Source: Parapedobacter sp042666505 (lineage in GTDB: Bacteria; Bacteroidota; Bacteroidia; Sphingobacteriales; Sphingobacteriaceae). Taken from it: a DNA stretch of 64,000 bases. The stretch spans positions 1 to 64,000 of the forward strand of contig NZ_JBHTDN010000003.1 in NCBI RefSeq assembly GCF_042666505.1, given 5' to 3'. Below the pieces are notes generated by a model. That model did no database searches. It saw only the letters and a program-made list of their open reading frames with translations, and was not told the origin of the DNA. Position numbers and translations under genes: made by a program. Positions 18,777 through 27,542 of this stretch are shown here, piece by piece (position 1 is the stretch's first letter; each line of letters begins with the position of its first letter).

Positions 18777-19943
18777 ATGAAGATCAAAGCCATAAAAACA
18801 TACATCTGCCACGCCTACCGTACCAATTGGGTGTTCGTCAAAGTGTTGACGGACGAAGACGGGCTATATGGTGTCGGAGAAGCAACCCTGGAATACAAAG
18901 AACACGCCGTAGCTGCTGCTTGCATGGAACTGGAGCGGACGTTGATACACCAGGATCCGCATCAGGTCGAACACCTATGGCACCTGATTTACCGCGATGC
19001 CTATTGGCGGGGCGGCCCGGTATTGATGAGTGCGCTTTCTGCCATCGAGATGGCATTGTGGGATATCAAGGGCAAGGATCTTGGCGTGCCCGTCTACCAA
19101 TTGCTGGGCGGAAAAGTGCGGGATGCCATTCGCTGCTACGCAAACGGCTGGTTCGCCGGCGCAAGGACGCCCGAAGCGTTTGCGGAAAAAGCCGAAAAAG
19201 CGGTAAAGCAGGGGTTCAGTGCATTGAAGTGGGATCCGTTTGGCGCCAGTTACCTGCATATCGGGACAAAGGCATTGCACGATGCCCTGGAATGTGTGGA
19301 AGCCGTTTATGACGCAACCAAAGGAAAAGCCGACCTCATTATTGAAGCACATGGTCGCTTTGATGTTCCCACAGCGGTCCGCATCGGCAACGAACTTACC
19401 CGGTTCGGTATATTGTGGTACGAAGAGCCGATTCCGCCGCAAAATCTGGAGGGGTTGGCGGAGGTAAAACGCAGGGTCCAGGTACCCGTTTCCGCAGGCG
19501 AACGTTTATACAACCGGTGGGAATTCCGGAGCCTGTTTGAACTGCGCGCTGCCGATGTGATCCAGCCGGATGTCAGCCATGCCGGCGGGCTTTCGGAAGT
19601 CAAAAAAATAGCAGCGTTTGCCGAAGCTTACCACCTTCCGGTGTGTCCGCATAACCCCAGTGGCCCGGTTGCCAATGCGGCTACCCTGCAACTGGCCGCA
19701 TGTGTTCCCAACTTCTACCTCCTCGAAACGATGAGCAACGATATCCCCTGGCGGCGGGATGTGAGTACCGAACGCATAACGTTCAACAGGCACGGGGAAA
19801 TGGAAATACCCGATCTGCCGGGACTGGGCATCGATCTGGTGGAAGAACAAATCTTGGCCCATCCCTATGAAGCCCGGGATCTCCGGCATTACCGGGGTAC
19901 GCTCACGGATATCCGGCCACCGGAGGCGGGTGCCTATTTTTAG
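18777..19943 (+). CDS. Enolase-superfamily sugar-acid dehydratase (DgoD-like)
   Basis: This 388-residue protein belongs to the mandelate racemase/muconate lactonising enzyme group. The Mg2+ ligand segments are LIIEAHGRFD, WYEEPIPP and VSAGERLY, and likely catalytic residues sit in QPDVSHAGG and CPHNPSGPVA. The pattern is close to galactonate and other aldonate dehydratases, which produce 2-keto-3-deoxy sugar acids. It is the last gene of the operon and its exact sugar acid is unknown; the preceding SDR gene ends 11 nt before its start. Confidence 0.8.
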   Translation: MKIKAIKTYICHAYRTNWVFVKVLTDEDGLYGVGEATLEYKEHAVAAACMELERTLIHQDPHQVEHLWHLIYRDAYWRGGPVLMSALSAIEMALWDIKGKDLGVPVYQLLGGKVRDAIRCYANGWFAGARTPEAFAEKAEKAVKQGFSALKWDPFGASYLHIGTKALHDALECVEAVYDATKGKADLIIEAHGRFDVPTAVRIGNELTRFGILWYEEPIPPQNLEGLAEVKRRVQVPVSAGERLYNRWEFRSLFELRAADVIQPDVSHAGGLSEVKKIAAFAEAYHLPVCPHNPSGPVANAATLQLAACVPNFYLLETMSNDIPWRRDVSTERITFNRHGEMEIPDLPGLGIDLVEEQILAHPYEARDLRHYRGTLTDIRPPEAGAYF

Positions 19944-20026
19944 CGAAGAGGCAGTTTTCTGCCGAAGCCCATTTGATATCGTCGCCAACAATTGCGGCAC
20001 TTCATTGTTTATGAAGAAAAAAGCAT

Positions 20027-20476
20027 ATGGGTTTTTTCAGAAATATACTGCCTGCACTGGCAGGCTCTTTGGTACTCAACATCATTCACGAGCTGGGGCG
20101 CAAACGGCTCGACAATGCCCCCCGAATTAATGAAATTGCCGAGGAGGGCATTGAAAAGACATGGCGGGCCGCGGGCAGCAAACCACCGCAAGAGAAAGAA
20201 CTGTATAGCATGGCGCTGGCGGGTGACATCGTTGCCAACACCGCTTTTTTCCGGGCGATCAGTGGTAACAGCCCGAAGGAGACCTGGGCAAAGGGGCTCC
20301 TGTTGGGCACCGCCGCGGGCATCGGCGCACTAACGCTGACCAAGCCGCTTGGGCTAAATGACGAACCTGTTAACCGCAACCGCAACGTGAAGGCACTGAC
20401 GGTGTTGTATTACCTGATCGGCGGACTGGTCACCGCGGCCGTTTATAACGCCGTCAACCGGAACGCGACTCGTTAA
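20027..20476 (+). CDS. Small membrane protein of unknown function
   Basis: This 149-residue protein was not assigned to a family. It has hydrophobic segments near the N-terminus (ILPALAGSLVLNII), in the middle (GLLLGTAAGIGALTL) and at the C-terminus (LTVLYYLIGGLVTAAVY). The codon use and the absence of a competing frame support a real gene. It lies 83 nt after the sugar operon on the same strand. Confidence 0.6.
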   Translation: MGFFRNILPALAGSLVLNIIHELGRKRLDNAPRINEIAEEGIEKTWRAAGSKPPQEKELYSMALAGDIVANTAFFRAISGNSPKETWAKGLLLGTAAGIGALTLTKPLGLNDEPVNRNRNVKALTVLYYLIGGLVTAAVYNAVNRNATR

Positions 20477-20710
20477 GCTCTCAATACGGAAAACAAATGC
20501 GTCAAGGCAACCGCCGGGTAAAAAGGTTATCCCTAGCCCACAGCACGGCGGACGATCTGAAGCGCAAGCCGGGGTGGATCTGATAAATCTCAAATAAATT
20601 CAAACAATTTCAGGCTGGTTTTGTCTACTTCTCTGCCGGACACAAGGAACTAAGATACTAGACAAGCGACGATAATTGTTTATTTACTTCTTCCTAATTA
20701 AAACACAATT

Positions 20711-21235
20711 ATGAATCACAGAGAGTACAGCCAAAAAGTAGTTCAGGAAACAGGAGCACTGACAGGTTACGCACGTTATTTTACGCAGGATCCAGAGAAT
20801 GCAAATGATTTGGTACAGGACACGATGCTGAAAGCGTTCTCTTATTACGACAAATTCAGGGAGGGAACGAATTTACAGGCGTGGCTTTATACCATACTCA
20901 AGAATACATTTATCAATTACTACCGTAGAAAGGTCAAAACCAATTCATTGATCGTTAAATCTGAATCTCTTTCTTCTTCCGACCTTTACATCAGTTCCCT
21001 GCGCAATCAGGCCGAAGGAAAGTTTGTGATGAAAGATATCGAATACGCGCTTTCGAAGCTCTCCAAGGAATACTATTATCCTTTTACCATGTATTACGAG
21101 GGATATAAGTATCACGAAATTGCCGAGCAATTCCAGATCCCGATCGGAACGGTAAAAACCCGGATCCATATGGCCCGGCAACAGTTGAAGAAGAAGTTAA
21201 AGCCTTACGCTAAACCGGCAGACTGGAAGGCGTAA
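20711..21235 (+). CDS. ECF-type RNA polymerase sigma factor
   Basis: This 174-residue sigma-70 protein has region 2 (NANDLVQDTMLKAFSYYDKFREGTNLQAWLY, residues 27-60) and region 4 (PFTMYYEGYKYHEIAEQFQIPIGTVKTRIHMARQQLKKKL, near residues 117-160). No anti-sigma factor or FecR-like gene is adjacent, which separates it from the sigma factors that accompany many SusC loci. The target genes are unknown. Confidence 0.92.
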   Translation: MNHREYSQKVVQETGALTGYARYFTQDPENANDLVQDTMLKAFSYYDKFREGTNLQAWLYTILKNTFINYYRRKVKTNSLIVKSESLSSSDLYISSLRNQAEGKFVMKDIEYALSKLSKEYYYPFTMYYEGYKYHEIAEQFQIPIGTVKTRIHMARQQLKKKLKPYAKPADWKA

Positions 21236-21242
21236 ACTAATG

Positions 21243-21284
21243 TAGGCTGCTTCCCTGTTTTGCGGAACATCGGAAGCAGCCTCA
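21243..21284. terminator. Hairpin terminator
   Basis: AGGCTGCTTCC and GGAAGCAGCCT form an 11-bp perfect stem between the sigma factor (plus) and the convergent VOC gene (minus). It can serve both strands. Confidence 0.7.
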
Positions 21285-21296
21285 AACCCATCCTGC

Positions 21297-21722
21297 TCAG
21301 GCATTTTCCAGAGCCTCGATATCGAACTTTTTCATTTTCATATAAACCGCCATCACCCGCTGCGCTTTATCCGGATCGCTGAGCAGTTTTGGTAAAATAG
21401 TGGGTACCACCTGCCACGATACCCCAAATTTGTCCTTCAGCCAACCGCAGTTGCCTTCACTGCCGCCATCGGCTGTCAGCTTTTCCCAATAATAGTCGAT
21501 GTCTTCCTGCGTTTCGCAGTCGATCACAAATGAGACCGCCTCGTTAAACGTGAACGCTGGCCCGCCGTTCAGGCCAATAAATTTCTTGCCATCGAGCTCA
21601 AATTCGACCACCATCTGGTTGTCTGCCTTGATCTTGGCATTCTTGAAAATCGAACAGTAGAATTTTGCTGCTGCCTGGGCCTGACCATCAAACCAGAGAC
21701 AAGGATAAATGTTGTTTTCCAT
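21297..21722 (-). CDS. PhnB-like VOC-superfamily protein
   Basis: This 141-residue protein has the PhnB-type vicinal-oxygen-chelate fold: CLWFDGQAQAAAKFYCSIF at the N-terminus, GLNGGPAFTFNEAVSFVI in the middle and the family ending WQVVPTILPKLLSDPDKAQRVMAVYMKMKKFD. Such proteins are common, and their substrates are mostly unknown. The AraC-like gene at 21797-22573 lies upstream on the same strand and may be its regulator. Confidence 0.85.
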   Translation of the reverse strand: MENNIYPCLWFDGQAQAAAKFYCSIFKNAKIKADNQMVVEFELDGKKFIGLNGGPAFTFNEAVSFVIDCETQEDIDYYWEKLTADGGSEGNCGWLKDKFGVSWQVVPTILPKLLSDPDKAQRVMAVYMKMKKFDIEALENA

Positions 21723-21796
21723 TTTTTTGAACTGTTTTGTTTACGATTCAAAGGTATAGAAGACCTAAGCCGCGAAATAGAACAAAACTGACAAAA

Positions 21797-22573
21797 TCAG
21801 TTTCCCCCTGCTTTGCTAAAGGCTAGGTACTCACCGGGCGTTAGCGAAGTAAACTCTTTGAATGCGCGGATGAAATGGCTTTGGTCTGAATAGCCGTTGC
21901 TATACGAAAGTGCGGTCAGGTTTGTGAACTGTAGGCTGTTCAGTTGCCGGAAAGCGGCATTGAATTGGCGGATTCTCCGGTAGCGGGTGGGAATAATGCC
22001 GATGGTTTTCTCAAATAACCGTTGGAAGGTGCGCCCCGTCATGCAAAGTTCCGACTGTATCGCCGCCAGGTTTTTTTTGGAGGGTTCGGCGGCAATTTTT
22101 TCAACGGCATATTGCATGATGCGCGTATCGGTCTTGATTTTCGTAACGAGGCTGTATATATACCTATCCAGGATGGCGACCATCTCCGTGCTTGAGGATG
22201 CGTTCAACAACTGCTCCTGCAGGCCGGTCCGGATGGATGCCGGCAATACGTTCAGCTCGATGGGGTTGTCTGTCAATTCCTGGGCAGAGACCCCAAACAG
22301 CGAATTCAGGGCATACGGTTTAAAGAAATAAGCAATCAGCGTGAAATCCTCATCGATGGTTAGGGTGTCTGGGAATACCGTTTGCCCAAATAAGGTTAGG
22401 TAGTTCGTAGAATTTCCTATCCGTCCTTTGGCTGTTTGGAAAAGCAGTGTGGGCATACCATTCGCAAAAAGAGGCAAAGAAAAAGGGGTCGTTACTTGGA
22501 AGTTTTCAATAACAAGCAGTTCATGCACGTATTCTGCAATACAGGGAGCCGGATGGAGATACAATGATTTCAT
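21797..22573 (-). CDS. AraC-family regulator
   Basis: This protein of about 258 residues begins with a DUF6597-like sensing region (residues 1-130) and ends in an AraC helix-turn-helix domain (ALSYSNGYSDQSHFIRAFKEFTSLTPGEY). I chose the Met at 22573 (MKSLYLHPAP) because homologous proteins begin close to this segment; an upstream Met at 22603 is possible. It may regulate the VOC gene just downstream. Confidence 0.85.
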   Translation of the reverse strand: MKSLYLHPAPCIAEYVHELLVIENFQVTTPFSLPLFANGMPTLLFQTAKGRIGNSTNYLTLFGQTVFPDTLTIDEDFTLIAYFFKPYALNSLFGVSAQELTDNPIELNVLPASIRTGLQEQLLNASSSTEMVAILDRYIYSLVTKIKTDTRIMQYAVEKIAAEPSKKNLAAIQSELCMTGRTFQRLFEKTIGIIPTRYRRIRQFNAAFRQLNSLQFTNLTALSYSNGYSDQSHFIRAFKEFTSLTPGEYLAFSKAGGN

Positions 22574-22603
22574 ATGATCGTAATCTGATACCAAAGATAT
22601 CAC

Positions 22604-23308
22604 CTCTATGCTTTGCGTTTGCGGGGCATATGCGACAAATAAGGGGGTAATTACCGTTTAATTATTTGCTTCGGTTTCGACTAGCGCGTTACGATCGGCC
22701 ACAAGATCGACGCTACTCCTTCTTTTGTAATTGCGCTTTTCTCGAAATGCTCCACCATCGTCTATCAGGCTATCTATTGGAGCGAAAACTCAAGAAAACT
22801 ATTAGGAAAAAAAATTATTTAGAATTAATCCTCATTATCGGGAGAATACCTTTTTTAGCCGAATGTTTGGATGAAAGAATTGAACTCCCTATCTTCATCC
22901 TAGGTTTAGGTAGCCCCAGCACCCTGGGGCGGCCCGTTGCTTACGAGTAACGGGTTTTTTTTATTATGTGTTTTTGGAGAGAATAGCTGCATCATATTGC
23001 CCGTAATTTGCCGGTACTTCATAATATTTCACCCTGCTTTTGGAGTCCGTGCTATCAAATCGTAGATGTCAAAGCTGTGCCGTCCTAAAACCAGAATTGC
23101 TTTGTTGCCATACTTGCTGACGAGTCGACCGTCGCTGGGGGTCAGCTTAAGCCGCAATATCCACCTTTCATGCAAAGATAATTTATATTTGTTTGCATGA
23201 TGTATTTATCATGGAAACTCCTTTCTATGAAGAAATAGAGAAAAAATCTAAATTTCTATTGATTGCTGTAGCTGATTTCCGTGGGGATTACAGTTCCGCC
23301 GTACCATT
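22604..23308. other. Gene-poor gap of about 700 nt
   Basis: AT-rich. It holds two adjacent hairpins and a T-run (22913-22962, listed separately). On the minus strand between about 23160 and 23050 a short reading frame gives DGRLVSKYGNKAILVLGRHS followed by FDIYD, and a neighbouring frame continues KYYEVPANYGQYDAAIL; this looks like an eroded gene that I could not identify. A TATATTTG box near 23186 precedes a short frame (from 23211, METPFYEEIEKKSKF) that runs into the VOC gene and may be a truncated gene start. Confidence 0.4.
22913..22962 (+). terminator. Double hairpin followed by a T-run
   Basis: GCCCCAG/CTGGGGC (22913-22930) is followed at once by CCCGTT/AACGGG (22933-22954) and eight T. 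It looks like the 3' end of a plus-strand transcript, yet no convincing protein gene lies upstream. Confidence 0.6.
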
Positions 23309-23704
23309 TTACCAATTATCTTCGCCTGTTGTTATCCATTCGACTACTTCGATAACGACACCATTTGGGTCTGTAACCATAAAAAGTTTTTCGCCCCATT
23401 CTTCGGTTTGTAATGGCAATGTGATTGAAACACCTGCTGAACGAAGCCTTTCTTCTTCAGCTTCTAGATTGGTAGTTACAAAAGCAAGGAGTGTTCCTGC
23501 TACGGGTATATTCCGCAGAAATTCAGGAAGAACTTCAATGCCTGTTTGCATATAAATGATATTGATACCTGATGTTTCATGAATAAGAGAGGCAAATCCC
23601 TCAGCCTCTATTTTCTCTTTAAAACCGAAATGTTTAATTAGAAAGTCGGCAGAAGCTTTAACATTATTTACCGTTAGTGAAACTGATAGTGATAAAATAT
23701 TCAT
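23309..23704 (-). CDS. Glyoxalase/VOC-family protein
   Basis: This 131-residue protein has the VOC pattern: LSVSLTVNNVKASADFLIKHFGF at the N-terminus, a second half with LLAFVTTNLEAEEERLRSAGV, and the metal-binding Glu-type ending FMVTDPNGVVIEVVEW. The substrate is unknown. The AraC-family gene at 23792-24583 is upstream on the same strand, so the two probably form a regulator-enzyme pair. It is AT-rich compared with its surroundings. Confidence 0.85.
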   Translation of the reverse strand: MNILSLSVSLTVNNVKASADFLIKHFGFKEKIEAEGFASLIHETSGINIIYMQTGIEVLPEFLRNIPVAGTLLAFVTTNLEAEEERLRSAGVSITLPLQTEEWGEKLFMVTDPNGVVIEVVEWITTGEDNW

Positions 23705-23791
23705 TGCATCGTTTTTTTAGTTTACGATGCAAATTTCTCTATTTGACAAAAGCTAGAATTGTATCAAAACGACATTCTTAGATTTACTGCC

Positions 23792-24583
23792 TTATAAGAT
23801 TGCATTTTGAAAGTATGCTTTTGGATTTGAGCCTGTGAATTCTTTGAAATGTCGGTTAAGGTGTGCTTGGTCATAATAGCCTAAATCAAGTGCTATATCC
23901 AATAATTTATGTTCTGATGTATTGATTCTGGCAGAAGCTTTCTCAATAAATCGTTCGAATCTCTTAATTTTCAAATACGTATTTGCCGAAAATCCGGTCA
24001 ACTCTTTGAAGGTTCTCTCAAACTGTCGTTGAGAAAGAGATGATTGGGCAACTAATTGAGGGATTGATTTAAGATTAGTTTGCTCTAATGATAGGATAAG
24101 TTTTTCAATTGCTAAATACTTGAAGTGTAACTCATTTAATCCGTCGTTAAAAAAGTTTGTCGCAACGATTGTTTTCTGCTGAAAGGTTTGAGCTTCGAAA
24201 ATCTTATCCGAAAGTTCGTTACCGTTGTCCAATAAAGTATTTATCTCAATTCTTTGATGAGTCAGTTCGTTTGCGGGTATTCTAAAAAATTTGACTGCTG
24301 CAATTGGTGAGAATGTAATTCCAAAAATGGTTGTCCTTTTTGCAGAAGCGTAATAATGACTGAACGACGTAGTTTGACCATAAAATCCTGCCCGAAAAAT
24401 TGCTTCTTTTTTTCCATTGTTGTTATGTGAATAAATGCCTTGGTCAAAAAACAGCAATTCTAATTTACTGGTTGCAACAGAATGATAAATATTGGGTCGT
24501 TGAGGCAAGTCCAAGTCATCACCCCACCAAAAGTTGTCAATGTATTTTTTTAAGTGGTCTGGCGGTCTTATTATCTGATACAT
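23792..24583 (-). CDS. AraC-family regulator
   Basis: This 263-residue protein has an N-terminal DUF6597-like region beginning IIRPPDHLKKYIDNFWWGDD and a C-terminal AraC domain with LSQRQFERTFKELTGFSANTYLKIKRFERF and the second helix-turn-helix LLDIALDLGYYDQAHLNRHFKEFTGSNPKAY. It sits upstream of the VOC gene on the same strand and is AT-rich like it, which suggests the pair arrived together. Effector unknown. Confidence 0.9.
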   Translation of the reverse strand: MYQIIRPPDHLKKYIDNFWWGDDLDLPQRPNIYHSVATSKLELLFFDQGIYSHNNNGKKEAIFRAGFYGQTTSFSHYYASAKRTTIFGITFSPIAAVKFFRIPANELTHQRIEINTLLDNGNELSDKIFEAQTFQQKTIVATNFFNDGLNELHFKYLAIEKLILSLEQTNLKSIPQLVAQSSLSQRQFERTFKELTGFSANTYLKIKRFERFIEKASARINTSEHKLLDIALDLGYYDQAHLNRHFKEFTGSNPKAYFQNAIL

Positions 24584-25093
24584 TCAATTTTTTATTGTTG
24601 TCGATCTTGTTGGTGTCGGTCTCACAATGACCGCTATCTGCTAAGGCTAAAAGTTGTGCCGAAATAGAAACCACTTCCGCCGTTGTCAGCACTAAAGTAA
24701 CTAAAAAGCAGAAAACTTCGATATGTTGGAACTCGCAAAGTTTTTGATATATATCAACACGCCATTAGTGACCGTTATTTTTGCCGAATAGACGTCTTTA
24801 GCTATTCTTTAGATCGAATCAAGGCGGCATACATCGTTCCGCCGAAGGATGAAGGCCTTTCGCTAACCTTGGTTACCACCCCATATCCCAGGTTATCAAA
24901 GTACACTTACCTGTTGACCGAATACAGCCATGGAAGGTTGCAAAAATTATGTAGGCCCTAACCCAGACTGTATTTAGGTTGTTTTTCATGTGAGTACTAA
25001 AGGTTTTATATTGTTATCGTGTGAACGTACTTTGACGATTTAAAAATCAAAAAATATGACTAACTTGTTGAATAAATTAAAAAATCGAACATA
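24584..25093. other. Gap with a possible acetyltransferase relic
   Basis: On the minus strand at about 24895-24802 one frame reads FDNLGYGVVTKVSERPSSF then GGTMYAALIRSKE and stops, resembling the C-terminus of a GNAT acetyltransferase; the upstream part is out of frame. No other gene is visible. AT-rich sequence precedes the DUF1259 lipoprotein. Confidence 0.3.
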
Positions 25094-26074
25094 ATGAAAA
25101 CCTTAAGTGTGACAAACATAGCGCTGAGCCTTGCTGCGGTCTCATTGCTAATTGCTTGCAATCAACCTGAAACAGGAAAAGAGCAAGCAGGTGAAGAGGC
25201 TAAAAGAACTGGGCAGGTTCAGGCGGAAGCAAAGTTCGATCCGCTCGATATCGCTGCTATTGAAAATGCCCTGGGAATGAAAGGGACGGAAAATAACGGG
25301 GAGTATAAGGTCACGGTTCCTCAGAACGATTTGAAGATTATGGTGGATGGTTTTCAAATCATTCCGCCGATGGGGCTGGGTAGCTGGTTAGCCTTTGCGC
25401 CGGCCAAGGAAGGGGCGATGCTAATGGGTGATGTGGTGGTCACCGAGGACGACCTCTGGCCCGTGCAACAGGAAGTGATCCGGCAGGGGCTGACCATCAC
25501 AGCCATTCACAACCATTTTGTCCGGAACACGCCGAATGTCATGTATATGCACCTCGGAGGAATAGGCGACGAAGCAGAGCTGGCTGCCAAAGCGAAGGCC
25601 GTGCTGGACAGAGTTGCAACGGTCCGTGGTGGCAATCCAGCAGATGGTTCCAAGATTGAAGTAGAAAACTCACTGGACACGGCCATGATCGCGCAAACCC
25701 TGGGGCATAGCGGATCAACGAGCCAAGGTGTTTACAAAGTAACAATCGGCCGGCCGGATGTGGATCTCCGGGAACATGGAGCTCCTGTAAGCACCTTCTT
25801 AGGCTTTAATACCTGGGCTAGCTGGCAAGGAACTCCGGAGAAAGCGGCAGTTGCCGGCGATTTTACGATGCTGGCTGATGAAGTGGCTCCGGTTATTAAA
25901 GCGCTGGTTGAAAACGGCATTGAAGTGGTAGCCGTTCATAATCACATGGTGCATGAGCAGCCGCGTATCTTCTTTTTGCATTACTGGGGCGTAGGCCCGG
26001 CGGAAAAGCTAGCCAAGGGGCTTAAAGCGGCGCTAGATCAAACCGGGAAGGAGCAAGTAAATCCAGTTCATTAA
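25094..26074 (+). CDS. DUF1259 (LppY/LpqO-like) lipoprotein with two repeats
   Basis: This 326-residue lipoprotein has a signal peptide and lipobox LLIAC (Cys near residue 22). Two homologous DUF1259 domains follow (about 50-175 and 190-320); both contain an AI/AV-HNH segment (TAIHNHFVRNTPNVMYMHLGG and VAVHNHMVHEQPRIFFLHYWG) that could bind metal. Family members of unknown biochemical role are sometimes annotated as LppY/LpqO. It stands alone on the plus strand. The function is unknown. Confidence 0.8.
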   Translation: MKTLSVTNIALSLAAVSLLIACNQPETGKEQAGEEAKRTGQVQAEAKFDPLDIAAIENALGMKGTENNGEYKVTVPQNDLKIMVDGFQIIPPMGLGSWLAFAPAKEGAMLMGDVVVTEDDLWPVQQEVIRQGLTITAIHNHFVRNTPNVMYMHLGGIGDEAELAAKAKAVLDRVATVRGGNPADGSKIEVENSLDTAMIAQTLGHSGSTSQGVYKVTIGRPDVDLREHGAPVSTFLGFNTWASWQGTPEKAAVAGDFTMLADEVAPVIKALVENGIEVVAVHNHMVHEQPRIFFLHYWGVGPAEKLAKGLKAALDQTGKEQVNPVH

Positions 26075-26113
26075 GCCAGATTGATGATCCAATTCAATGA
26101 AATTTTTTTTGAT

Positions 26114-26654
26114 TGTAGGACGGATTGGATATACGGTTCGAATGGTGCCAGCCATTTCGGTCGGATGATGCCAGTTATTTCGGTTCAAATGATGCCATTT
26201 TAGGTTGATATTGATGGTTGCCATTACGGTTCGAATGGTGCCACTATCCATCCGGGATGTTCCGTTGAGGAGATTATAGAGCGGAACAATTACGGTTCGT
26301 TTTGTGCCACTTTGAGAGATCAGGGATTACCTTGTCGCCTTACGTAAATACAGCGACATGGCCAACATACTTGATCCGATGGACTTGAAACAGAGAATAA
26401 CCTTTCATCTTGACGGAGCCAGCAATCGGCGGATAGGCTCCGTATTGGGGGTTTCCCGCAATACGGTGAACACCTATATGCAGTTGTTTGCCGCAAGCGG
26501 CTATTCGCTTGAAGAGCTCCTGCACTTTGACACAGCTGCATTATCCGAGCTGTTTTCCTCCCATACGACCGTCGACACCCAGCGACATAACGAGCTGATG
26601 CTGTATTTCGAGGGGGTCAACAAAGCCCGCAACCATCCCGGGTTTACATTCCTG
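26114..26654 (+). mobile_element. IS21-family relic with IstA N-terminus
   Basis: The element begins near 26114 (TGTAGGACGG). Five copies of a motif of about 20 nt built on CGGTTCGAATGGTGCCA lie between 26133 and 26310, as expected of IS21 ends. The IstA reading frame starts at 26358 with MANILDPMDLKQRI and the helix-turn-helix segment IGSVLGVSRNTVNTYMQLFA. IstA homology ends at GFTFL near 26654; the rest of istA and all of istB are missing. The stub should be inactive. Confidence 0.75.
26358..26654 (+). pseudogene. istA: IstA transposase N-terminal stub
   Basis: About 99 residues of an IS21 IstA transposase: an N-terminal helix-turn-helix (residues 25-45) and the start of the linker (NELMLYFEGVNKARNHPGFTFL). 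The DDE catalytic domain is absent. The open frame continues to 26735, but that sequence is the reverse of the truncated antitoxin gene and not transposase. Confidence 0.8.
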
Positions 26655-27008
26655 CCAATCCAGTTTTTGGATATCCGTATCCCAAAAAACAGAGGGGCGG
26701 AACCGGGATACGTCGGGCCGGTGCGTAGGTTGTGATTTCTTCCGCTCTTCGCTGGCATCGTGGAGCGCTTGGAGTACTAGGAAAAATCCTTCTTCCTTGC
26801 CCAATGCGTCGTCGAGTTTGAGGGCTACCCGCGGGGTCAGGCGGCGTTTCCCCTTGGTAATCTCGCCGATGAGCTGCGGGTACTCCCCCAGTTGCAGCGC
26901 AAATTTACCCCTAGCCAACTTGCGCTTCTTCAGTTCTCTGTCGAGGAACAAGCCGGGGTGTATTCCTTTCAATATTGAGATTTCCTTGTCCATCCTGTCA
27001 TTATTCAA
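26652..27008 (-). pseudogene. HigA/Xre-type antitoxin-like protein, 3' truncated
   Basis: The first 118 residues match the HTH antitoxin type: GIHPGLFLDRELKKRKLARGKFALQLGEYPQLIGEITKGKRRLTPRVALKLDDALG, a helix-turn-helix at about residues 30-70. Next comes the start of a C-terminal extension, VFWDTDIQKLDW, known from Bacteroidota antitoxin-like proteins with a DUF6922-like domain. At residue 118 it runs into the IstA stub, so the gene lost its C-terminus. No toxin gene is adjacent. Confidence 0.7.
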
Positions 27009-27220
27009 GTTCAGTTAGACAACTATAATCTACAAAATTGAATAATCAAATTTGTTTATTCAGTTGCTTGTTTGGCAAAAAGGTTGGTACAACTACCCTG
27101 ATTGAGGCTGCAATCAGTGAAATCAAGTGCTTGAATTTGTGCCGTGAAATGTGACAAAGCGGTTCGACAACAGCTCAATTTCCTTCTTTGACATTACTGA
27201 AATTTTTATATTTTTATGTC

Positions 27221-27390
27221 ATGGAACAGTTTTCATCCTATATCGAGATCAACCCTAGCATCCGTTTCGGGAAACCGTGTATTAAAGGGTACGCGTATTG
27301 CGGTTGTTGATATTCTCCACTGACTGGTCGGGCATGACCAACACTGAAATCCTTGAAGACTACCCACTATTGAAAGAAGAGCACATTCTT
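27221..27390 (+). pseudogene. DUF433 protein relic
   Basis: From ATG 27221 the frame reads MEQFSSYIEINPSIRFGKPCIKG, the start of DUF433 proteins. One extra G breaks it near 27285; the next frame gives TRIAVVDIL and a further shift gives SGMTNTEILEDYPLLKEEHIL, the second DUF433 motif. At least two frameshifts make it inactive. DUF433 proteins are often antitoxin-like partners of a DUF5615 toxin. The next 70 nt (from about 27414) may contain the degraded start of such a toxin, but this is weak. Confidence 0.65.
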
Positions 27391-27542
27391 AATTTTGAGC
27401 AAGATATTTTACATGAACCAAAAGTCGTTTTTGTTTTGTTCTCGCCATAAACTTCGTGTCTTCTTGCGTGACGGTAGACCAGGCGAGATAAGGAGTTAAC
27501 GGCTGTCCGAAAAAAGGAGGGTCACAGACACGTTAATAGATT

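Noticed and set aside
22870..22912. tRNA-like T-arm (GGGAG..TTCAATT..CTTTC) on the minus strand
   Set aside because: No acceptor stem, D-arm or anticodon arm with the invariant U33 could be built.
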